Source of the DNA: Candidatus Agathobaculum pullistercoris
GTDB lineage: Bacteria; Bacillota; Clostridia; Oscillospirales; Butyricicoccaceae
DNA: 37,722 nt
NCBI GenBank assembly: GCA_019114345.1
Contig: DXFS01000092.1
Span: 1 to 37,722 of the forward strand
Reading direction: 5' to 3'
Under the pieces are notes generated by a model that worked only from the letters and a program-made list of their open reading frames with translations, had not been told where the DNA came from and made no database searches. The position numbers and the translations under genes were made by a program. Below are positions 15,031-22,171 of the stretch, piece after piece; the stretch's first letter is position 1, and each line of letters opens with the position of its first letter.

Positions 15031-15495
15031 TCACCGGTTGAGCATCCACACGCCTGCGTTCAGGTAGGCTGCGAACAGCAGCCACAGAATATACGGCGCC
15101 AGCAGCCACACAGCCCGCCGGTCGATCCGCCTGAAAGCGAGCACGGTTTCCACCACCAGCACCAGCAGGATCACCAGCCAGACCAGCGCGAAGCCGTACA
15201 GCCCCGCCCGGAAGAACAGCAGCGGCCACGCAAAATTGACTGCCAGCTGCACGCCGTAAAGCGTCAGCGCACGCTTTTTCTCCACCTGCGGTGCGTCCGA
15301 CTTCCAGACGAGGAAGCTCGCCCAGCCCATCAGCAGATACAGGACGGTCCACACCACTGGGAACACCCACCCCGGCGGGGACAGCGGCGGCTGCGCCAGT
15401 GCGGCGAACTGCGCCATGCTGTCCATGGTCAGCCAGGCTGCCAGCCCGCCGACCGCCAGCGGGATCAGCAGGCTGATAATCAAAGCTTTCCGCAA
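15031..15495 (-). CDS. tspO: TspO/MBR family protein
   Basis: A five-helix membrane protein of the TspO (tryptophan-rich sensory protein, translocator protein) family, about 154 residues. It binds porphyrins and is linked to tetrapyrrole and stress responses. Features include P-P-L-S-P-P-G-W-V-F-P-V-V-W-T-V-L-Y after helix 1, N-F-A-W-P-L-L-F-F, and the final W-L-L-F-A-A-Y-L-N segment. AAGGGAGGG lies too close to the ATG at 15501; a TTG two codons later has ideal spacing, so 15495 is preferred. It is the last gene of the probable minus-strand run that begins with the GntR regulator. Confidence 0.88.
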   Translation of the reverse strand: MRKALIISLLIPLAVGGLAAWLTMDSMAQFAALAQPPLSPPGWVFPVVWTVLYLLMGWASFLVWKSDAPQVEKKRALTLYGVQLAVNFAWPLLFFRAGLYGFALVWLVILLVLVVETVLAFRRIDRRAVWLLAPYILWLLFAAYLNAGVWMLNR

Positions 15496-15540
15496 GCCCA
15501 TCCCTCCCTTTTGGTTCAGGATATGACATTTGCGCCGTTT

Positions 15541-15771
15541 TCATGTATGGCTGCCGAAGGCGCGCAGAAGCTGGCCGCGCTCCTCGTGGTTCTCCACCCA
15601 GTTTTCCACATAGCCGCAGTCATAGCAGACATAGCGGATCACCGGGATCTTACCGAACAATGTGACTTTTGATGTGTAAATATTGTTCCCGCTCCCATAG
15701 CGGCGCGCATTATCCGGCACACGGATGATGTGCGTCCCGCCGCACTTGGGGCACTTGCCTGTGTTTTTCAT
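15541..15771 (-). CDS. Small zinc-ribbon protein (76 residues)
   Basis: A small protein with two CxxC pairs: C-P-K-C-G-G near the N-terminus and C-Y-D-C-G-Y at about 49-53. Together they form a likely zinc ribbon. It starts M-K-N-T-G behind GGAGG (seven-base spacing). The family is not identified; such proteins often bind nucleic acid or serve as metal-bound adaptors. It lies 13 bp after a second, smaller zinc-ribbon gene and 45 bp before tspO, all on the same strand. Confidence 0.75.
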   Translation of the reverse strand: MKNTGKCPKCGGTHIIRVPDNARRYGSGNNIYTSKVTLFGKIPVIRYVCYDCGYVENWVENHEERGQLLRAFGSHT

Positions 15772-15784
15772 CCCGGAAGCCTCC

Positions 15785-15919
15785 TTACAGCAGGCCGAGC
15801 AGCAGCAGCTCTTCCTCGCTCAGCTCGCCGTCCTGCATCTCGCGCAGCGGCGCGCCGCAGTACGGGCAGATATCCGCATCGGTGTCCACCTTACGGCCGC
15901 ATTTATCGCAGTATTTCAT
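15785..15919 (-). CDS. Small zinc-ribbon protein (44 residues)
   Basis: A 44-residue ORF starting at ATG 15917-15919 with AAGGAG eight bases upstream, partly inside the end of the preceding permease gene. The N-terminus M-K-Y-C-D-K-C-G-R-K and the following C-P-Y-C-G-A-P form a CxxC-CxxC zinc ribbon of the zinc_ribbon_2 type. An acidic, leucine-rich tail (G-E-L-S-E-E-E-L-L-L-L-G-L-L) follows. The function is unknown. It is probably the fifth gene of the GntR/ABC operon. Confidence 0.75.
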   Translation of the reverse strand: MKYCDKCGRKVDTDADICPYCGAPLREMQDGELSEEELLLLGLL

Positions 15920-15921
15920 GG

Positions 15922-16593
15922 TCACAGCTCCTTTTTCCGATAGATCCGCACGCTGATGAGACAACAGATTGCATAAACCGCGAGCGCCGCCAGGACGCAG
16001 CCGAGCAGCAGCAGGAGGGCCGATGCGTCGCTTAGTCCCGCCAGCCAGGCCCGCAATCCGTCAGCTTGTGCAGCGGCGATATCCAGCCGGTCAACTGCGA
16101 AAAACGAGACCGGGATCAGCATGATCAAGGCAAATGCGCCCAGCAGAACATAGCCTGACTTCTGGATGCCCCACTTGAACGCCGCCGCCATCTGCGCACC
16201 GAGCAGGATGAGCGTCACAGCCTCGCCACCCAGCACCGCTCCGATGCACTCGACCAGCGTCGTTTCCGTATGCGTCAGCGCGCAGAACACTGCGGAAAAC
16301 ACCAGCCCGCACGCCAGCATGGCGGCATTGACCGCGAGCGAGAGCAAAAAGCGGCTCGCAACCACGTCGCGCCGCAGAACGGGCATGGACAGGCTGAGTT
16401 TATCCCACCCGCTCGTTCGCTCGACATTGAACACCGTGTTCGGGAACAGATAGCTTGTCACCACCAGCATGGTGGAAAACATGACCGGTTCCCCGGTCGC
16501 TGCCGTCCAGATCAGACAGAATACCATGATCAGTACGATCGTGCGTAACGATTGCTGGAAATTCATCCAGTCCGCATACAGCATAGCTTTCAT
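15922..16593 (-). CDS. ABC-2 type transporter permease (second of a tandem pair)
   Basis: A 223-residue ABC-2 permease with six hydrophobic segments, membrane partner of the upstream ATPase. It is a clear paralogue of the neighbouring gene 16610-17281: both start M-K-A-M-L-Y-A-D-W-M-N-F and end in C-x-L-I-S-V-x-I-Y-x-K-x-E-L, with equal length. It also shares the L-S-L-S-M-P-V-L-R-R-D-V-V block seen in lantibiotic-resistance and YtrB/BcrA-type exporters. GAGGGGAGGGG lies before the ATG. The pair probably forms a heterodimer. The substrate is unknown. Confidence 0.85.
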   Translation of the reverse strand: MKAMLYADWMNFQQSLRTIVLIMVFCLIWTAATGEPVMFSTMLVVTSYLFPNTVFNVERTSGWDKLSLSMPVLRRDVVASRFLLSLAVNAAMLACGLVFSAVFCALTHTETTLVECIGAVLGGEAVTLILLGAQMAAAFKWGIQKSGYVLLGAFALIMLIPVSFFAVDRLDIAAAQADGLRAWLAGLSDASALLLLLGCVLAALAVYAICCLISVRIYRKKEL

Positions 16594-16609
16594 AGGTTTT
16601 CCCCTCCCC

Positions 16610-17281
16610 TCAAAGCTCGGTTTTCTGATAGATTTTCACACTGATCAGGTAGCAGATCACATAAACCACCAGGCTGACTGCGAGCGCTGCCGCCAGCAGC
16701 AGGCTGATTTGCGCCTCCCCGGCAGTGTTCAGCCAGTTCCCCGCTGCATGCAGCGCGGTTTCAAACCACGGCAGCCGCTCCAGCAGGAATACGCCGAGCA
16801 CCGGCACCCATACGCACGCTATGATGATATAGCGTCCCTTTTCGATACCGAACTTGAACGAGAGCGCCATCAGCACGCCCATCATCAGGAACGCGACCGC
16901 CTCGCAGGCGAAGATGCCTGCCAGATTTTCCATCAAATCAGCCGACGGGTTGCCGGTTGCGTTTACCAGAACGTAAACCACGGTCAGGACCGTGCTGACC
17001 GACAGCAGGACCACATTGACCAGCGCGCCCATGACGAATTTGCTCCCGACCACGTCCTGCCGCAGGATGGGCATGGACAGGCTCAGCCGGTTCCAGCCAT
17101 AGGCCTGGTCGGCTGCAAACAGCGTGGTCGGCACCATGATGCTCAGGAACACCACGGTAAAGTTAAAAAACATCGGTCCGCTGAACGAAAACGCTGTTAA
17201 AGCGAATACTACCAGCACAAACAGGATCGAGCGGATCGACTGGCGGAAATTCATCCAGTCCGCATACAGCATGGCTTTCAT
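16610..17281 (-). CDS. ABC-2 type transporter permease (first of a tandem pair)
   Basis: A 223-residue ABC-2 permease with six hydrophobic segments and the L-S-L-S-M-P-I-L-R-Q-D-V-V-G-S-K motif. The ATG (17279-17281) overlaps the TGA of the ATPase gene (ATGA), so translation is coupled. It is a tandem duplicate of gene 15922-16593, 16 bp downstream. The set GntR regulator, ATPase and two permeases resembles YtrA-regulated cell-envelope-stress exporters. The exported substrate is not known. Confidence 0.85.
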   Translation of the reverse strand: MKAMLYADWMNFRQSIRSILFVLVVFALTAFSFSGPMFFNFTVVFLSIMVPTTLFAADQAYGWNRLSLSMPILRQDVVGSKFVMGALVNVVLLSVSTVLTVVYVLVNATGNPSADLMENLAGIFACEAVAFLMMGVLMALSFKFGIEKGRYIIIACVWVPVLGVFLLERLPWFETALHAAGNWLNTAGEAQISLLLAAALAVSLVVYVICYLISVKIYQKTEL

Positions 17282-18129
17282 CGGTCATTCTCCCCTCTCG
17301 TCAGGAACAGCATGATCTGTTCAATGTTGACCGGCTCGACTGCCCAGTTCTCCGGCACGCCGCCGCGCTGCACCAACGCCTCGCAGCCGAATGCGCCCAC
17401 GCGCTTGGCGCGCACCGCCGCCGGGTCGAGAGCCGCGAGCTGGTCGGCCGTGCAGTGCAGCACGCCGTAGGTGTCAAGCAGCTCATCGCGCGGCTCGGAG
17501 AGCACAATGCTGCCACCGTGAATGAAGGTGATATAGTCCGCGATCTTGTCAAGGTCGCTCGTGATGTGGCTGGACAGCAGGATCGCATGCCCCTCGTCCT
17601 GCATAAAGTCGTAAAACAGGTCGAGCACCTCGTCGCGCACCACCGGGTCAAGGCCGCTCGTCGGTTCGTCCATGATGAGCAGCTCTGCGCTGTGCGACAG
17701 CGCCGCCGCAATAGACAGCTTCATCCGCATGCCCTTGGAATAGTCCTTGATCTTTTTGCGCTCGTCGATACCAAAGCGCTTCATAAAACCGAAAAATTGC
17801 TCCGGATGCCAGTTTTGGTAGGCTTTTCCCATCAACGTATCCACCTGACGGGCGTTCAGGGTGTTGAGGAAGCATCCGTCCTCCAGCACGACGCCGATGC
17901 GCTCCTTGACCGCGCGCTCATCCTTGATGTTGTCCAGCCCAAGCACCCGGATCGCGCCCGCGTCGCGGCGGATCAGGTTCAGGATGGACTTGATTGTCGT
18001 GGTCTTGCCCGCGCCGTTTTCGCCGATAAAACCCATCACCGCGCCGCGCGGCAGGGTGAAGCTGACGTTTTCCAGAGCAAAGCCCTCATACTGCTTGCAC
18101 AAGCCCTTAATTTCAAGTGCGTTATCCAT
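17278..18129 (-). CDS. ABC transporter ATP-binding protein
   Basis: A 283-residue ABC ATPase with Walker A G-E-N-G-A-G-K-T-T (about 36-44), signature Y-S-K-G-M-R-M-K-L-S, and Walker B L-L-I-M-D-E-P-T-S-G-L-D (about 150-161). It also has the switch histidine in L-S-S-H-I-T-S-D-L. The signature Y-S-K-G-M (instead of L-S-G-G-Q) is typical of YtrB/BcrA-type exporters. The start ATG overlaps the GntR stop (TAATG), and the end overlaps the first permease (ATGA). It powers the two permeases in one membrane complex. Confidence 0.92.
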   Translation of the reverse strand: MDNALEIKGLCKQYEGFALENVSFTLPRGAVMGFIGENGAGKTTTIKSILNLIRRDAGAIRVLGLDNIKDERAVKERIGVVLEDGCFLNTLNARQVDTLMGKAYQNWHPEQFFGFMKRFGIDERKKIKDYSKGMRMKLSIAAALSHSAELLIMDEPTSGLDPVVRDEVLDLFYDFMQDEGHAILLSSHITSDLDKIADYITFIHGGSIVLSEPRDELLDTYGVLHCTADQLAALDPAAVRAKRVGAFGCEALVQRGGVPENWAVEPVNIEQIMLFLTRGENDR

Positions 18130-18506
18130 TATATCTCCTCCTCAAACAGCGTCTTTGCAATGTCGAGAAATTCGGTTTCGTCCAGATTGCCCAGATGGGC
18201 GGCGCGCACCGCATTCGTCAGGTGCTCCTCCACCGCGCGCAGCTGCTCCTCACGCAGCAGCTCGACGCCCACCGGGGCGACAAAGCTGCCGCGTCCGGTC
18301 TGGGTGATAATGAAACCCTCGCGCTCGAGCTCCTCATACGCGCGCTTGGTCGTAATCACGCTGATGCGCAGCTCCTTAGCCAGCAGCCGCATGGACGGCA
18401 GCGCCTCTCCTGCTTTGAGTTCCCCGCCGACGATTTTGGCCTTGATCTGCCGCACGATCTGCTCGTAGATCGGCGTGCCGTCAACGTTGGACAGGATGAT
18501 CTCCAT
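18129..18506 (-). CDS. GntR family regulator, YtrA subfamily
   Basis: A 125-residue repressor of the short YtrA branch of GntR: winged-helix domain (about 8-75) with P-I-Y-E-Q-I-V-R-Q-I-K and L-P-S-M-R-L-L-A-K-E-L and T-T-K-R-A-Y-E-E-L-E-R-E-G, then only a short helical C-terminus for dimerisation. YtrA proteins repress their own ABC-transporter operons and respond to cell-wall-active agents. The start at 18506 (M-E-I-I-L-S) has GGAG seven bases upstream; the in-frame codon at 18548 lies within the operator. Its TAA overlaps the ATPase ATG. A perfect inverted repeat covers its own promoter. Confidence 0.92.
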   Translation of the reverse strand: MEIILSNVDGTPIYEQIVRQIKAKIVGGELKAGEALPSMRLLAKELRISVITTKRAYEELEREGFIITQTGRGSFVAPVGVELLREEQLRAVEEHLTNAVRAAHLGNLDETEFLDIAKTLFEEEI

Positions 18507-18525
18507 GCCATCCGCTCCTTTCACT

Positions 18526-18548
18526 TTGTATATACTCATTATATACAA
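18526..18548. promoter_or_regulatory. YtrA-type operator (perfect 9-bp inverted repeat)
   Basis: TTGTATATA (18526-18534), CTCAT, TATATACAA (18540-18548). It covers the -10 box of the GntR/ABC operon promoter, as expected for autorepression. Confidence 0.85.
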
Positions 18549-18565
18549 TATCTACGCCATGTCAA
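18538..18565 (-). promoter_or_regulatory. Promoter of the GntR/ABC operon
   Basis: On the minus strand TTGACA (18560-18565), 16-bp spacer, TATAAT (18538-18543). Confidence 0.75.
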
Positions 18566-18586
18566 TAGCCTGCGCAAAATATTTTC

Positions 18587-18624
18587 AAGGCAGCACCGCA
18601 TGATTGTGTCAGCGGTGTTGCCTT
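18587..18624. repeat. Palindromic element, possible dispersed repeat
   Basis: AAGGCAGCACCGC (18587-18599) pairs with GCGGTGTTGCCTT (18612-18624), 12 of 13 plus one G-U, around a 12-base loop. There is no T-run on either side. It lies between the GntR promoter and the cupin terminator. Confidence 0.45.
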
Positions 18625-18633
18625 AAGCACAGC

Positions 18634-18660
18634 AAAAGGCGGCGGGAAATTCCCGCCGCC
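18634..18660 (-). terminator. Terminator of the cupin gene
   Basis: GGCGGCGGGA (18638-18647) pairs with TCCCGCCGCC (18651-18660); TTTTGC follows on the minus strand. Confidence 0.75.
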
Positions 18661-18677
18661 TTCGCGTGCAATATGTT

Positions 18678-19025
18678 TTATCCCTTGATAATCAGCGCCA
18701 TAAAGGTCAGGTCGGTGCCGCCAGTGTTGTCCAGACCGTGCGTGCCGCCGTCCTCGCAGAAGGTCACGTCGCCTGCCTTGACCGGATAGGACTTGTCATT
18801 GTCGTGATACACACCCTCGCCCGAGAGCAGGTAATAGGTCTCGGTCTCGCCGGTGTGGCCGTGTACGCCCAGCGTGCAGCCCGGCTCAAGGGTTACCTTG
18901 GCGTACAGGCCGCATTTGCCGTTCAGCTGCTCCTCGGTGAGCAGGCGCTCGATCAGGACGTGGCCCTTGCCGCCTGCCATCTGCTCTACCTTTTCGACCG
19001 CGCGGCCGTCATGGGAAGTCATCAT
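18678..19025 (-). CDS. Cupin domain protein
   Basis: A 115-residue single-domain cupin. Motif 1 is G-V-H-G-H-T-G-E-T-E-T-Y-Y-L-L-S-G-E-G with the His-x-His-x4-Glu metal set. Motif 2 is G-D-V-T-F-C-E-D-G-G-T-H-G-L with the last histidine. Cupins bind a divalent metal and act as small enzymes or sugar/ligand binders; the reaction cannot be told here. AAGGCGG lies before the ATG. A sigma-A-like promoter precedes it and it appears monocistronic. Confidence 0.87.
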   Translation of the reverse strand: MMTSHDGRAVEKVEQMAGGKGHVLIERLLTEEQLNGKCGLYAKVTLEPGCTLGVHGHTGETETYYLLSGEGVYHDNDKSYPVKAGDVTFCEDGGTHGLDNTGGTDLTFMALIIKG

Positions 19026-19093
19026 GTTTGTTTCCGCCTTTCTTGTGCGGCAGCGCCGTCTTACTGCGGCGCGCCCTGGATTGTCCCGCTTCC

Positions 19094-19121
19094 ATTATAA
19101 TCCGGATTTGACGGAATGCAA
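19094..19121 (-). promoter_or_regulatory. Promoter of the cupin gene
   Basis: On the minus strand TTGCAT (19116-19121), 16 bp, TATAAT (19094-19099). Confidence 0.6.
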
Positions 19122-19167
19122 GCCCCAATCCGGCGCGGCGGAAGCAAACCTGAGTTCCTGCAAAATG

Positions 19168-21273
19168 TCATGACGGCTGGACGCCGTACACCGGGAAGGT
19201 GATGCGCACCTTGAACAGGTCGCCGTCCACATCGACCGACAGCGCGCCGCCGCACGCCTCGACATAGCTCTTTGCGATCGCAAGGCCGAGGCCGCTGCCC
19301 TCGGTCGTGCGCGCCGCGTCCCCGCGGACAAAGCGCTCGGTGATCTCGCCTGCGTCAAAGTCCATCTCATAGTTTGCGATGTTCTTGAGTTCGATCCCCG
19401 CCTCGCTCTCCTGCTCGGATACCGTCACAAACACGCGCGTGCCCGGCATCGCGTACTTGATGCAGTTGCCGATCAGGTTTTCCATCACCCGGGACATCTT
19501 TTTGCCGTCTGCCCAGATCGGCACCTCATGTTCCGGGATATTCACCTTGAGCGTCAGCCTGCTTTCCGCGATCGCGTTGTCCTGCTCGCCGAGCGCCTGC
19601 CGCACGAGCGTGCACGCGTCGATGCGCTCGCACTGCATCTGCTCTGCGCCCGACTGCACCTTGGAGATGTCGAACAGGTCGCTCGTCAGGTTTTTCAGGC
19701 GCAGGCTCTTCTGGTGGATAATCTTTGCGTAGTCGTTGGCCTCTTCCGGGGTCAGGTGCTCCTGGCAGAGCAGGTCGGAATAGCTCAGGATGGACGTCAG
19801 CGGGGTTTTCAGATCGTGGCTGACGTTGGTGATCAGTTCGCTTTTCATGCGCTCGGCGCGCACTTCGCTCTGGATGGCGGCCTGCATGCCGTCGCCCAGC
19901 GAGTTGATATCCTCCGCCATGGAGGAAAGCACCCCGGCAGGCATGTCGGCCAGCTTATAGGTCAGCTCCCCGGCGCGCAGGCGCTTTAAGGCGTCCACGA
20001 CGCGGTCAAAGCCATCGAGCTGTTTGATTAAAAACGCGACGGCAAGCAGGAACCAGAGCACACCCAAGAGGCACACAAACAGCGCTGTACCATAATCGAT
20101 CATCACACCGAACATCATCCCCAGCACCGCAAGCACAGCCGAATAGACCAGCAGGATCAGCAGCACATTGCGGGTCTTATAGTCCTGGAACAACTTGCGC
20201 CACAGGTTGCGCCAAAAGCCTTTCTGGCCGCGTCCGATAAAATGCCAGAATTTCTTGCACAGGTCAATTGCCCAGCGGACAATCCGTCCCGCCGTCCTCC
20301 AGCACCAGCGCACGGCGCGCAGGATGAACGAACGCTCGACGAACGTGTGGTTCTTCAGATTGCGCACAAGCGAGAGGATCAGTTCCATCACAAGCGCGAA
20401 CGCGCAGACCAGCAGCGCCGTGAGCAGATACGTCATCATGCGGAACGAGACGCCGCTGGAAAGAGCCTCGTCTATGCCGACGACCACCAGCACAGCTGTT
20501 CCGATCGCAGCGCCCAGAATAATCGCGAGGTTGCATTCTACATACAGGCGGTCGATCAGCACCGCATGGACTTCCTCATCCTCTGCCCGGCGGCCGGTGA
20601 CGAACAGCAGGTAGATATATGCGATTAGTGCGAGGAAAAACAGGATGATCACCAACATCAGCGCATGATCGAATACACGCTGTCCCTCGAGCCATTCGGC
20701 CTGCAGGCTGTTTGCCTGTTCCTGCGTCAGGCGCAGCAGGATGCAGTCGCCCTCCTGATAGACCGGGGTCCTCTCCTCGGTCAGCGTATGGGTTTCATCG
20801 TTACGATAGTAGTTGGTCTGGTACGGGCTCAGCCATATCTCCGGAATATCATAACTGCTGATCTGCGGCAAATTGGTCTGGTAATCCCCCGGCGTAATAA
20901 CCAGATAAAACGGCGACTGCGTTGCTTCCTCCACTGTGAAGTCGGCATTTTTGAATACCTTATCCCCCACTTTGGCATAATAATCGCCGGTAAAGCCGCT
21001 CGACTTTACATATCGGTCAAGCAGTTCCTGCGTTGTCTGGTTATCCATCGCCCTGTCGATATCATGAAACGCATAGAGAAAGCTGTAATTCAGCATATTG
21101 GATTGTTCAAAACTGGACTCCAGCATATAGGTGCTGTTTCCGCCGCGCGTTTCATATTGTTCATAAAACCATTGCAGCGCATTGCCTGCGGACAGCGCCG
21201 CTGCGGCCACGCACACCAGGCACACTGCAAATGCAATGCCCTTTAATATAGGCGACCGTACCACCTTTTTCAT
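19168..21273 (-). CDS. Sensor histidine kinase (VanS-like, multi-pass)
   Basis: A 701-residue membrane histidine kinase. One N-terminal membrane segment (about 12-32) precedes an extracytoplasmic sensor domain (about 33-200). A further group of membrane segments follows between about 200 and 420, then a HAMP-like linker. HisKA has N-V-S-H-D-L-K-T-P-L with the phospho-acceptor His486. The HATPase domain has N-box N-L-I-G-N-C-I-K-Y and G-S-G-L-G-L-A-I-A-K-S near the end. It should phosphorylate the response regulator encoded just upstream. The start at 21273 has GGAG nine bases before it; GTG at 21279 is too close. It begins two bases after the regulator stop. The signal is unknown. Confidence 0.93.
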   Translation of the reverse strand: MKKVVRSPILKGIAFAVCLVCVAAAALSAGNALQWFYEQYETRGGNSTYMLESSFEQSNMLNYSFLYAFHDIDRAMDNQTTQELLDRYVKSSGFTGDYYAKVGDKVFKNADFTVEEATQSPFYLVITPGDYQTNLPQISSYDIPEIWLSPYQTNYYRNDETHTLTEERTPVYQEGDCILLRLTQEQANSLQAEWLEGQRVFDHALMLVIILFFLALIAYIYLLFVTGRRAEDEEVHAVLIDRLYVECNLAIILGAAIGTAVLVVVGIDEALSSGVSFRMMTYLLTALLVCAFALVMELILSLVRNLKNHTFVERSFILRAVRWCWRTAGRIVRWAIDLCKKFWHFIGRGQKGFWRNLWRKLFQDYKTRNVLLILLVYSAVLAVLGMMFGVMIDYGTALFVCLLGVLWFLLAVAFLIKQLDGFDRVVDALKRLRAGELTYKLADMPAGVLSSMAEDINSLGDGMQAAIQSEVRAERMKSELITNVSHDLKTPLTSILSYSDLLCQEHLTPEEANDYAKIIHQKSLRLKNLTSDLFDISKVQSGAEQMQCERIDACTLVRQALGEQDNAIAESRLTLKVNIPEHEVPIWADGKKMSRVMENLIGNCIKYAMPGTRVFVTVSEQESEAGIELKNIANYEMDFDAGEITERFVRGDAARTTEGSGLGLAIAKSYVEACGGALSVDVDGDLFKVRITFPVYGVQPS

Positions 21274-21275
21274 GT

Positions 21276-21971
21276 TCACTCGCTCCTCTCTATCTTATAG
21301 CCCACGCCCCATACGACCTTGAGGTAGCGCGGCTCCCTGGGGTTGATCTCGATCTTTTCGCGGATGTGCCGGACATGCACCGCGATCGCGTTGTCCGACA
21401 CGATTTCATCGTTCCACACCTGCCTGTAGATCTCCTCGGTCGAAAACACCTTGCCCGGATGGCGGCACAGCAGTTCCAGGATCTTATACTCAAGCGGCGT
21501 CATGCGCACCGGCTCGCCGTCCACGGTCACGGTTTTGCTCTCCGTGTCCAGCACCAGCCCGCGGATCACGATCTGCTTTTCGGTCGTCTGCATCGCGCCG
21601 AGCTGGGTGTAGCGCCGCAGCTGGCTCTTGACCCGCGCGACCAGCTCGGACGGGTTGAACGGCTTGGTGATGTAGTCGTCCGCGCCCGCGGTCAGGCCGA
21701 GGATCTTGTCCGCGTCCTCGCTCTTAGCCGAGAGCAGGATGATCGGGATGTTCTTGCTCTCGCGCACCTTGAGCAGCGTTTTGATGCCGTCCATTTCGGG
21801 CATCATGATGTCCAACAGCAGCAAATGCACCGTGCGGGTCATGATGATGTCGAGCGCCTCCAGCCCGTTATAGGCCTTTTCGACGGCATAGCCTTCCGCC
21901 CGCAGGAAGATCGCGATGCTGTCCACGATCTCCTTGTCGTCGTCCACCACCAGTACCTTTAATTGCTCCAT
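21276..21971 (-). CDS. Response regulator, OmpR/PhoB family
   Basis: A 231-residue two-component regulator. The receiver domain (1-118) has acidic residues D10-D12, phospho-acceptor Asp54 in L-L-L-D-I-M-M-P-E-M-D-G, the conserved S-A-K-S and the K in I-T-K-P-F. The C-terminal winged helix (about 135-228) shows L-T/M-T-P-L-E-Y-K-I-L-E-L-L and V-W-N-D-E and V-R-H-I-R-E-K-I. It resembles VanR/PhoB-type activators. GGAGGGGG lies before the ATG. It is co-transcribed with the kinase. A short direct repeat upstream may be its own binding site. Confidence 0.94.
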   Translation of the reverse strand: MEQLKVLVVDDDKEIVDSIAIFLRAEGYAVEKAYNGLEALDIIMTRTVHLLLLDIMMPEMDGIKTLLKVRESKNIPIILLSAKSEDADKILGLTAGADDYITKPFNPSELVARVKSQLRRYTQLGAMQTTEKQIVIRGLVLDTESKTVTVDGEPVRMTPLEYKILELLCRHPGKVFSTEEIYRQVWNDEIVSDNAIAVHVRHIREKIEINPREPRYLKVVWGVGYKIERSE

Positions 21972-22030
21972 AGCTCCCCCTCCTCTGTGGTTCTATCATA
22001 CCAAAGGATTCTTTTGATTTCCGCTACGAA

Positions 22031-22048
22031 TTTCTTAAGATTTTCTTA
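22031..22048 (-). promoter_or_regulatory. Candidate response-regulator binding site (direct repeat)
   Basis: TTTCTTA occurs at 22031-22037 and 22042-22048 (minus strand TAAGAAA), an 11-bp period that puts both copies on one face of the helix, as OmpR-family proteins prefer. It lies about 60-75 bp upstream of the regulator start, beyond a TATGAT -10 box at about 21996-22001. Confidence 0.45.
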
Positions 22049-22095
22049 TGATTTGCAGATATGCCCCATTTGCTTCCCGCAGGGCAGAAAAGCAA

Positions 22096-22148
22096 AAGCC
22101 CGGTCCGGCGCGGATTCCACAAGAGGGATCGCACACCGGATCGGGCTT
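22096..22148 (-). terminator. Terminator of ychF
   Basis: AAGCCCGGTCCGG (22096-22108) pairs with CCGGATCGGGCTT (22136-22148) with one G-U pair. The inner region can pair further (GGATTCC with GGGATC). The minus strand continues TTTTGCTTTT. Confidence 0.75.
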
Positions 22149-22171
22149 ATTTCCCGCTTCCTATATGTAAT

